A stretch of 64,000 nt of DNA from Brachyspira murdochii DSM 12563. GTDB taxonomy: Bacteria; Spirochaetota; Brachyspiria; Brachyspirales; Brachyspiraceae. Location: contig NC_014150.1 in NCBI RefSeq assembly GCF_000092845.1, positions 2,231,510 through 2,295,509 on the forward strand, given 5' to 3'. A program made the position numbers and the translations under genes. How positions within the stretch are numbered: the stretch's first letter is position 1; each line of letters starts with the position of its first letter. The notes beneath the pieces are model-generated. The model searched no databases and had not been told where the DNA came from. It saw only the letters and a program-made list of their open reading frames with translations. Positions 57,004 through 64,000 of this stretch are shown here, piece after piece.

Positions 57004-57756
57004 GTGCTTGTAGGAAATGATGCATATGAAAAGTTTATAGAATATATTGAAAATAAAATAAACTTTGATTTTCTTTCTCGTATACCGGGTTCAGATGATA
57101 CATTGGAATCTCAAAGAGAATCTATTATCAACTTAATAAAAAGCTCAAAGAGTAATGAAGCTTTTTTGGATTATATATCATATACATATACCATACTTGA
57201 AAATGATATAATAAGACAGATAATCTCAATATCTTGGCTTAAAGGCAATGGTATTGAGGATAGAATTATTAATGATGATAAATTTGAACTTGATAATAAT
57301 GAGCTTATAAATTATATATCTGTACTACTAGTATTAAGAGATATAATGCATACAAGCTATATAGCTTCTCTTCCTATATATTATGAATATAAGTATGAAC
57401 CTAAAGAGTTTATAGATAAAGCCAGAGAAATGATAGAGCATTCTATATCAAATATATCCACACTAGAGCATATTAATCCTATATTTATAGCAATAGCAGC
57501 TAAAAGTGTTTTACCATATTCTATAACAAATGATGAGCTTTCAAGTTCTTCTAAATTAATAGCAATACTTTTTAATTTATCAAGAATAATGGCTTCATAT
57601 CCTTATAGTGATAAAATTATAGAAAACACTCAGCCGATATTTTCAAGTGCTTTGTATAACTTAGTAAACAATGCTTCTTTTTTGGGACTGGATTATAAAA
57701 TGGTTAGGGTTATATATGATAAAGCAAAAACAGGAGAAATAAAGTGGAAAAACTAG
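57004..57756 (+). CDS. Unknown helical protein, first of an overlapping pair
   Basis: The 250-residue protein starts with GTG, eight bases after an AGGA site. It is helical (LLVLRDIMHTSYIASLPIYYEYKYEPKEFIDKAREMIEHS), with no signal peptide and no obvious membrane span. It overlaps the next gene by 13 bp, so the two are translated from one mRNA and likely work together. I do not recognise it. Confidence 0.7.
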   Translation: MLVGNDAYEKFIEYIENKINFDFLSRIPGSDDTLESQRESIINLIKSSKSNEAFLDYISYTYTILENDIIRQIISISWLKGNGIEDRIINDDKFELDNNELINYISVLLVLRDIMHTSYIASLPIYYEYKYEPKEFIDKAREMIEHSISNISTLEHINPIFIAIAAKSVLPYSITNDELSSSSKLIAILFNLSRIMASYPYSDKIIENTQPIFSSALYNLVNNASFLGLDYKMVRVIYDKAKTGEIKWKN

Positions 57757-58787
57757 CAAAATATAATATCACTTTTATAGTAGCTGCTGTATCATCTTTA
57801 ACTATAATATCGATGTGTGCTTATATGATAGTTAATATGCATACCTATGTTATGAGAGTATTAATGTTTATAGAATTTTTATGCTCTTTTTATTTTGTAT
57901 GCGTTTTTTTCTATAAAATGAACAGATATTCAAGAATAGAAGTTTTCTTCTATCTTGTTGTATATTTAGTGCCTTTTATATTATCAATATTAGGGCTTTT
58001 TTATATAACTAACTTTTTCTCTCTAAACAGAGTATTTTTAAGAGAAAATATTGCCGCTTCTTTCCTTACAAGAGGCTATCATGTACTATTTATATTTTAT
58101 ATATCACATATAATATATTTCTTTTATTTATTTAGTTCTGAAAATAGAACTAGCTTTTATTCTCTTATATCATCATATTTCATAATAACTATTTCCATAA
58201 TTATGGCTATAATATTTATAGTATTATACGGAGTAATCAACTGGGTATTTGACAATAAAATCATTACATCTTATGAAAATACAAGAAATGAAATTGTATA
58301 TGAGGCAGAATTAGCATTCTCTCAAAATGCTGATAATGATAAATTAGAGTATGAAGGATTTGCTAAAAGCTATAATATGGCTGTAATTTATTATGAAAAT
58401 GAACTTAAATATAGAACTGATGATTGGGAAGATTTTGAAAGCAGACATCTGCTTTTTGAGGCTGCTATTATGCAGGGAAACGGATTTTTATTTATAGGAA
58501 GCGGAAAAGATTTTATATATCCTTATTATATGTTTATATTAATATATGTAATAGTAAACTCTTTAATATTAACTTGCTCTATAATATTCTTTAAGATATT
58601 TATTACCAGTAAATTCAGTAATTATGTTAATATCATGATAAAAGGTTTTAAAGAAGACAGTTATATATATGCAATAGAAACAGAAAATATGGATAATACA
58701 GAAATTAAAACTTTATCAGAACTATATAATAAAAAATTATTAACTTATAAATACAGAGAAAGATTTATTAAGATGTTCACTAGATAA
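57744..58787 (+). CDS. Polytopic membrane protein with sensor-like layout
   Basis: The 347-residue protein starts with GTG, seven bases after AGGAG. It has about six spans in its first 180 residues, a larger non-membrane loop (NKIITSYENTRNEIVYEAELAF...FESRHLLFEAA), a further span (FILIYVIVNSLILTCSIIFF), and a C-terminal tail with a HAMP-like helix pattern (EIKTLSELYNKKLLTYKYRER). No kinase, cyclase or methyl-accepting domain follows, so if it is a receptor it must act through a partner, perhaps the overlapping upstream protein. Function unknown. Confidence 0.7.
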   Translation: MEKLAKYNITFIVAAVSSLTIISMCAYMIVNMHTYVMRVLMFIEFLCSFYFVCVFFYKMNRYSRIEVFFYLVVYLVPFILSILGLFYITNFFSLNRVFLRENIAASFLTRGYHVLFIFYISHIIYFFYLFSSENRTSFYSLISSYFIITISIIMAIIFIVLYGVINWVFDNKIITSYENTRNEIVYEAELAFSQNADNDKLEYEGFAKSYNMAVIYYENELKYRTDDWEDFESRHLLFEAAIMQGNGFLFIGSGKDFIYPYYMFILIYVIVNSLILTCSIIFFKIFITSKFSNYVNIMIKGFKEDSYIYAIETENMDNTEIKTLSELYNKKLLTYKYRERFIKMFTR

Positions 58788-58932
58788 TATATTATTATGA
58801 GTTCTTTATATTTGTTTTGAAATTCTAAAGTATTTTTGCTGAATACTTCTTGTTTTAGTATAATTTATAGCGATTTAATTATAATATTGAAATTTGTAAT
58901 GTAAAAGTATAGCTATGAGCGAAATATATAAA

Positions 58933-60111
58933 TTATAATAAAGTTTCTATAAACTGTTTTGCTGCTCTAGGGCTTCTACCAGCACTTCTTATAGCATAGC
59001 TTTCTGCTTGTTTTATAAGTTCTTCTTTGCTCATTTTGATATTATTTTCTTTGGCATAAGAAAGCACAATATCTGAAAATAAATCTTTATTTGGTCTTTG
59101 ATAAGTAATAATTATTCCAAAACGATTTGTCAAACTCATTATCTGCTGAATAGTATCTTCTATATGTATATCATCGCCTTGTCTGTCATTAAAATTCTCT
59201 TTTATTAAATGTCTGTAATTAGAAGTAACATAAACTAATACATTATTTGGAAAAGAGTTTACTCCTCCTTCAAGTACAGCTTTTAAATATGAAAAAGTAT
59301 CATCATTAGAAGAGAAAGTTAAATCATCTATAAATATTATGAATTTAAGAGGACTTACGCTTAGCATTTCTATTATATCTGTGATGAATGACAGCTGATT
59401 TTTTTTAACTTCTATAAGTCTTAATCCTTCATCTTTGAACATATTTGCTATTGCTTTTATAGTACTGCTCTTGCCAGTTCCGGCATCTCCGTAGAGAAGT
59501 ATATTATTTGCTTTTTTTCCTTCTAATAGGCTTTTTGTATTTGCTATAACTTTGCTTCTTTCTCTTTCATATCCGTATAGCTGTTTAATATCCTGCATAT
59601 CCTGATGCTTAGCTGGTATTATATTTTTTTTGTCATCAAGCGTGAACATGTTATTATTATAAAATATACCATAACCTTTTTTATTTATATCATTTATATG
59701 GTTTATATATATACTATAAAAATCAATTTTTTTATTTTCTATTTTTGATACAGAGTATTCTTTTGAAAATAACATATTAAAATCAAATGATGATAATAAT
59801 TCAAAAAAATTAAGTTCATTTTTTAGAGCATTTTTTAAAGCATCATTTATATTTTTATTTCTTATGTATTTATTGATATAAATATTATCATCTTTAAATA
59901 TTTGTTCTAATATATAATCGCCTATTGTATCATTGTATTTGAAAAGCTCGTATAAAAAATCGGAATAATAATCTATCACTTTTATTTTGTTATTATCATT
60001 ATAAATTTCTAAAAATTTTAATAACTTTTTTATAACTTTTGTTTTTATAATATTTCTGAATATTACTATATTAGAGAAACCGATTCTAATTTTTATTATT
60101 TGATTATCCAT
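58933..60111 (-). CDS. DUF815-family AAA ATPase
   Basis: The protein of about 392 residues has a variable N-terminal half and an AAA core: YGYERERSKVIANTKSLLEGKKANNILLYGDAGTGKSST (Walker A near residue 210), FIIFIDDLTFS (Walker B), and VYVTSNYRHLIKENF. This order is that of the DUF815 ATPases, found in many bacteria with no firm function. The ATG at 60111 has a CGGA site nine bases upstream; one at 60117 is too close to it. It is a single gene, convergent with the overlapping pair at 57004. Confidence 0.88.
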   Translation of the reverse strand: MDNQIIKIRIGFSNIVIFRNIIKTKVIKKLLKFLEIYNDNNKIKVIDYYSDFLYELFKYNDTIGDYILEQIFKDDNIYINKYIRNKNINDALKNALKNELNFFELLSSFDFNMLFSKEYSVSKIENKKIDFYSIYINHINDINKKGYGIFYNNNMFTLDDKKNIIPAKHQDMQDIKQLYGYERERSKVIANTKSLLEGKKANNILLYGDAGTGKSSTIKAIANMFKDEGLRLIEVKKNQLSFITDIIEMLSVSPLKFIIFIDDLTFSSNDDTFSYLKAVLEGGVNSFPNNVLVYVTSNYRHLIKENFNDRQGDDIHIEDTIQQIMSLTNRFGIIITYQRPNKDLFSDIVLSYAKENNIKMSKEELIKQAESYAIRSAGRSPRAAKQFIETLL

Positions 60112-60280
60112 TATCATTATTCCGTAATTATTTTTTATAGTGATATATTTTAAGTTTATTATAAATAATATTCAAGCACTTTTCATGTAATTTTTTTTTG
60201 ATTTTGTGTATAAAATGTAAATTTTTTGTTATATTTAATACATAATGTATAGTTTATATAGGAAAATATCTATTTTATTT

Positions 60281-60308
60281 TAAATAAATAGGTATGTAAT
60301 TCCGAAAT
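60281..60308 (+). promoter_or_regulatory. Possible sigma-28 promoter of the chemoreceptor gene
   Basis: TAAA (60281-60284) and TCCGAAAT (60301-60308) resemble the flagellar sigma-28 elements TAAA and GCCGATAA, with 16-bp spacing instead of 15. Match is partial. Confidence 0.3.
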
Positions 60309-60341
60309 CATTATAAAAACATTTACTGGAGATATTTTATT

Positions 60342-62003
60342 ATGAAGATAAGAACTCGATTTATTATATTTGGCGTATATACTTTTGTTGTTACAATATT
60401 ATTGATATATCTTCAGATAAGAATAGTAAGAAGTGTAACAGAATACAGCCGTATTTATCAGCATACTATAAAATCATCAGCTATAGCAAGGCAGTATCAG
60501 CAGAATTCAGCATTTTTAACTCAATTTGTAAGAAGCTATGTAGCTACTGGAGATGCTAAATATGAACAGGCTTATAATGACTGTATAGCTATATCAGGCG
60601 GTACAAAACCAACACCATTAAATTATGACAGAGGAATATACTGGTCTATTTATTTCGGAAGCGGACAGAAGCCTTCTTATGACGGAGAAACTAAATCATA
60701 TTCAAATGTGATGAGAGATTTGAACTTCTCCAAAGAAATGTTTGATTATCTTACTTTATCAAAAAGCCGTTCAGAAGAATTAGTAAAATTAGAAGTTCAG
60801 GCTATGGAAATAATAAAAAGTATTCCAAGAAATCCAGACGGAAGTATACCTGATGAGTATAAAGCAAGACAGTTAGAAGCTATAGAGCTTGTTAATGGTA
60901 AATCATATGAACAAAGTGTTTCTCAAATAATGATTCCTATTAATCAGTTTTTTGATAAACTTGATTCTGATAATAATTTTAATCTTCAAAATGCAGCAAA
61001 AGAAGTTAGAAAAGACACTATATTGTTTTTTATATGTTTATTTATAGTAGGATTTTCTGTTGTCATTTTCTTGGCTTCTTTAGGAAGAAAAATAGGAAAG
61101 AATTTGAGATTATGTGTGAGTTTGGCTTCAGAAATATCTCAGGGTAATTTAACTGTAAAAATAGATTCAAGCAAATACAGAGGACACAGCGAATTCGATT
61201 CACTTCTAAGCAGTTTTGATGAGATGGTATCACGTTTAAGAGAAATTATCACAAGAGTTTTGGAAAGTTCAAGAGAGATTTCAGAGGCAGCTACAGAAAT
61301 AGCTCAGGGAAATACTGATTTATCAAGCAGAACAGAAACTCAGGCTTCACATTTGGAAGAGACTGCTTCATCTATGGAGCAAATTGCTTCTACAATAAAA
61401 TCATCTGCGGATAATTCTTTAAGAGGCAATCAGATGATGCAGGATTCTGAGAAATCAGTTCAGGAGGCTGGAGAGATAATTGAAGCTACTACTAATAATA
61501 TAGAGCTTGTATTTGAGGCAAGCAATAAGATTACAGATATAACTAAAATAATAGAAAATATAGCTTTTCAAACTAATATATTGGCACTTAATGCTGCAGT
61601 AGAAGCTGCACGTGCTGGGGAACAGGGTAAAGGATTTGCTGTAGTGGCAAGTGAGGTAAGAAACTTAGCTCAGACTAGTCAGTCTTCTGTTAAAGATATT
61701 ACTTCTTTAATTGCTGACTCTAATGATAAAATTAGAATAGCTACTGAAACAGCTAGGAAATCTAAAGAAATATTTATGGATATAGAACAAAAAATTGAAG
61801 ATACTTCTAAGATTATGCAAGACATTAGTGCTATGGCAGTAGAACAGCAGGCTGGAGTAGATCAGGTAAATATGGCAGTTTCACAAATGGATCAGTCTAC
61901 TCAGCAGAATGCTACTTTGGTAGAGCAGGCTACAGCTTCTTCTGAGGCTTTGATGGGACAGGCTAAAGAATTAGTTGATTTGATGCATTTCTTTAAAGTT
62001 TGA
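60342..62003 (+). CDS. Methyl-accepting chemotaxis protein
   Basis: The 553-residue receptor has two membrane helices (about residues 7-27 and 225-248) around a 200-residue periplasmic sensor domain, which looks helical ([28 protein letters not shown]). A HAMP region (residues about 250-300) and the signalling hairpin follow. The tip reads [36 protein letters not shown]. The flanking [24 protein letters not shown] and [24 protein letters not shown] segments resemble enterobacterial receptors. GGAG precedes the ATG. No CheR-binding pentapeptide at the C-terminus. Confidence 0.95.
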   Translation: MKIRTRFIIFGVYTFVVTILLIYLQIRIVRSVTEYSRIYQHTIKSSAIARQYQQNSAFLTQFVRSYVATGDAKYEQAYNDCIAISGGTKPTPLNYDRGIYWSIYFGSGQKPSYDGETKSYSNVMRDLNFSKEMFDYLTLSKSRSEELVKLEVQAMEIIKSIPRNPDGSIPDEYKARQLEAIELVNGKSYEQSVSQIMIPINQFFDKLDSDNNFNLQNAAKEVRKDTILFFICLFIVGFSVVIFLASLGRKIGKNLRLCVSLASEISQGNLTVKIDSSKYRGHSEFDSLLSSFDEMVSRLREIITRVLESSREISEAATEIAQGNTDLSSRTETQASHLEETASSMEQIASTIKSSADNSLRGNQMMQDSEKSVQEAGEIIEATTNNIELVFEASNKITDITKIIENIAFQTNILALNAAVEAARAGEQGKGFAVVASEVRNLAQTSQSSVKDITSLIADSNDKIRIATETARKSKEIFMDIEQKIEDTSKIMQDISAMAVEQQAGVDQVNMAVSQMDQSTQQNATLVEQATASSEALMGQAKELVDLMHFFKV

Positions 62004-62026
62004 TAAAAAATATTTATGCAAAAAAT

Positions 62027-62056
62027 AATAGCTATATAATAAATTATATAGCTATT
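62027..62056. terminator. Bidirectional terminator between the chemoreceptor and the unknown gene
   Basis: A 14-bp perfect inverted repeat (AATAGCTATATAAT at 62027-62040, its complement at 62043-62056) is flanked by A on the left and T on the right, so it can work on both strands. Confidence 0.85.
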
Positions 62057-62068
62057 TTTTTAAGGCTT

Positions 62069-63196
62069 TTATATATTATAACTTTTGATTTTTTCTATCC
62101 AATTATTATATTCTTCATCAGATATCTCATCTAATATTTTAACATATGGTTTTAATTTTTGATGCGGTTTTGAAAAGTAGCTTATATCCCATTTTATAGG
62201 ATTTTTCCACATTCCGTCACTATCCATAATAATGATATGCATTCCGTCTATATCATCAGGTATCTCTTCAGGAGACATATCCCCGTAAAGCATAGTATTT
62301 AAATCAAGCTCGCCATTTTCATCTTCTATTTTATAACTTCCGTCTTTTTGCATGGAATATATGGTGTAGTACTGCATATGTGCTTTAGTTTCTACTAACT
62401 CATTAGCATAAGAAGTACCAGAAGCTATATTATAAATATTTTCGTCAAACTCATAATTATCTATTCCGTATCTTTTTAATAATCCTTTTTTATATAATTC
62501 GGCTTCTAATAATGTTATAAGATAGTATGAGTTGCTCATATCAGAAGCCTCTATAAAAAAACCTCTTTGTGTTTTTTGTGACAACACCAAAATTTTTGTT
62601 TTGCAGCATGCTTCTATGGCTATATGAATATATGCTAATGATTTTATATATGTTTCTAAATACTCTATATGATCTATTAAGTCTAAAGATATGAAATATT
62701 TTCTTAAATCCTGATTGGAGCAAAGTACAGTCATAAGAGGAGCTATCATCATATCTATTCCAATAAAAGCCTCCAATGATTTGTAGTCAGTTCTGTACAT
62801 AACATCTATATTAACACTAGCAATATCATCTTCAGTAATATCATCTTCATCAGTATTATAAAGCTGAGATACATTTTCTATAAACTGGCATGCCTGATAA
62901 ATATTTTTCGCAAATAAATTAATAATATTTTTTCCCATTTCTTCATCAGCAATTTCACTGTGAAACACAGCATGTCCTACAAAATTTGCCGCATAATATG
63001 ATTTTAATATATCCATATTATCAAATTCTTTAGATATTTCTGTGCATACATCTAATTCTTTTTCTTCATTACTCTTGATATACTCTTTTAATTTTAAGAA
63101 AGTTTCATTTTGTGATATTATCTTTTTATTTACAACTTCATCAATATTAGCCTTTTTCTTTGCATACTCAATATATTCTTTGACTATACCTTCCAT
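62069..63196 (-). CDS. Unknown 375-residue acidic protein
   Basis: A TTAGGAG site before the ATG and a terminator behind the gene support it. The protein is acidic with no signal peptide or membrane span. Its N-terminal two thirds appear helical (VNKKIISQNETFLKLKEYIKSNEEK), and the C-terminal part has strand-like stretches (MQYYTIYSMQKDGSYKIEDENGELDLNTMLYGD and MHIIIMDSDGMWKN). I recognise no family; it stands alone, convergent with the chemoreceptor. Confidence 0.72.
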   Translation of the reverse strand: MEGIVKEYIEYAKKKANIDEVVNKKIISQNETFLKLKEYIKSNEEKELDVCTEISKEFDNMDILKSYYAANFVGHAVFHSEIADEEMGKNIINLFAKNIYQACQFIENVSQLYNTDEDDITEDDIASVNIDVMYRTDYKSLEAFIGIDMMIAPLMTVLCSNQDLRKYFISLDLIDHIEYLETYIKSLAYIHIAIEACCKTKILVLSQKTQRGFFIEASDMSNSYYLITLLEAELYKKGLLKRYGIDNYEFDENIYNIASGTSYANELVETKAHMQYYTIYSMQKDGSYKIEDENGELDLNTMLYGDMSPEEIPDDIDGMHIIIMDSDGMWKNPIKWDISYFSKPHQKLKPYVKILDEISDEEYNNWIEKIKSYNI

Positions 63197-63676
63197 AATA
63201 TAAAACTCCTAACATAATATTATATTTATTTATTATACTTAAAAATTTTTATTCTGTCAAAATTTAATTTATAATGAAAAAATATGAATTATTAATTTTT
63301 CATTAGACTTATTTCAAAAGTACTTGACAAGATTTTATACGAAAAGTTTGTAATTTATTTATTATAAATGCAATGTTGTATAAATTATATATTCAAGATG
63401 CAAAAATGCAGTTCTTTAGCCTAATACTGGCTTTGACTTATTAACGGTTCGTCAAAGTTGCTGCGGCAGTACATATGACTTTCTATTGCTGCAAAATAAG
63501 AAGTTGTATGCGGCACAAAGCCCTGCAATATTTAAAATTTAAAGAAATTAATTTTTTACAAATTATAGTTGTTTAGATATATACTAAAATTTAATTATGT
63601 AAAAAGCTTTATTTATGATGATAATTGTTTAGATTTTAATACTTGTTTTTGTTATATTTTATGATAGTATATTTTT
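63197..63676. repeat. Non-coding interspersed repeat, copy 2
   Basis: A gene-free stretch of 480 bp. The segment from about 63310 to 63600 is collinear with 28338-28630: AAGTACTTGACAAGATT, ATGTTGTATAAATTAT, ATGCAGTTCTTT, a GCTGCAAAAT block, CCCTGCAATATTTAAAATT, and TTGTTTAGATATATACTAAAAT. It lies between two divergent genes and could carry the promoter of the one to its right. Confidence 0.55.
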
Positions 63677-64000
63677 ATGAAAAGTTTAGATAAGATAAAA
63701 TTAATAGCAACCGATTTGGACGGTACATTTTTAAATAACGAGAGTGAGATAAGTGATTATAATAAAAAAGTTTTTCAGTATTTAATGAATAATGGTATTG
63801 AAATTATACTTTCCACTGGAAGACCTTTTAACGGTATGCAGCGTTATAAAAATATGATTAATAATGATAATTACTCTATAGTTTTTAACGGTGCTATAAT
63901 TGCTGATACTAACGGAAAATTTATATATAATAAGGTAATAGATGAGGCTTCTTCAAGAGGTGTAGCAAATTTAGTTAATAAGTATAAAGTTTATCTTCAT
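63677..64000 (+). CDS. Cof-type HAD hydrolase, N-terminal part (runs off the right edge)
   Basis: The 108 visible residues begin KSLDKIKLIATDLDGTFLNNESEIS, the DxDxT nucleophile motif of HAD phosphatases. ILSTGRPFNGMQRY (motif II Ser/Thr) and YSIVFNGAIIADTNGK follow, as in the Cof/HAD-IIB subfamily, which dephosphorylates sugar phosphates, flavin or other small phosphates. The C-terminal cap and motifs III-IV lie beyond the window. No ribosome site precedes the ATG. Confidence 0.9.
   Translation, partial: MKSLDKIKLIATDLDGTFLNNESEISDYNKKVFQYLMNNGIEIILSTGRPFNGMQRYKNMINNDNYSIVFNGAIIADTNGKFIYNKVIDEASSRGVANLVNKYKVYLH

Overview
The window is AT-rich chromosomal DNA (roughly a quarter G+C) from an anaerobic spirochaete, most likely Brachyspira. 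That placement is inference. It rests on base composition, on rubrerythrin with superoxide dismutase, on a chemoreceptor, BspA-like leucine-rich lipoproteins and tandem outer-membrane barrel genes, and on short interspersed palindromic repeats of a kind I associate with this genus. No rRNA or tRNA genes are present; the only certain RNA gene is tmRNA.

Layout. 1-6.2 kb: end of rpoB, rpoC, a strong terminator and a TDT-family transporter. 6.2-13.3 kb: a minus-strand hisG-hisD pair run together with an adenine methyltransferase/restriction enzyme pair, a divergent panC, a zinc-ribbon membrane protein, and a second restriction-modification locus whose endonuclease is broken by an early stop while its cytosine methyltransferase is intact. 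13.3-19.1 kb: a tetR-tolC-RND efflux operon with a clear promoter and a 34-bp operator-like palindrome. 19.2-26 kb: a STAS anti-anti-sigma gene and an F-type ATP synthase operon (a, c, b, delta, a second delta, alpha, a GT14-like glycosyltransferase, gamma) without beta or epsilon.

26-28.8 kb: two tandem ankyrin lipoprotein genes (the first broken by one stop), repeat-rich spacers, and a candidate small RNA. 28.9-35.2 kb: a CBS-less IMP dehydrogenase, an unknown protein, a sod-rubrerythrin operon, a periplasmic helical protein and holB. 35.4-39.6 kb: a 1172-residue coiled-coil, tail-anchored repeat protein followed by rnhB. 39.7-45.3 kb: a decayed and an intact BspA-like lipoprotein gene, then a five-gene lipoprotein/outer-membrane-barrel operon. 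45.5-48.1 kb: a HIRAN protein with holA, then a decayed Rpn-type nuclease gene.

48.4-53 kb: a ComFB-domain protein, a small membrane-anchored protein, a PerR-like regulator, a GH57 branching enzyme, a small exported protein and tmRNA. 53.3-64 kb: a seven-LysM NlpD-like protein, acylphosphatase, an RsmC-like methyltransferase, a PAP2 phosphatase, an overlapping pair of unknown genes, a DUF815 ATPase, a chemoreceptor, an unknown protein, and the start of a Cof-type HAD hydrolase.

Themes. Promoters are often close to TTGACA-N16/17-TATAAT, so transcription units can be read quite directly. Gene decay by single substitutions is frequent, and most stop codons sit where a Gln or Gly codon would be expected. 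The most unusual items are the reorganised ATP synthase operon (two delta genes, an inserted glycosyltransferase, no beta or epsilon), the candidate sRNA near 28.7 kb, and the coiled-coil repeat protein whose unit-length differences fit coiled-coil periodicity.
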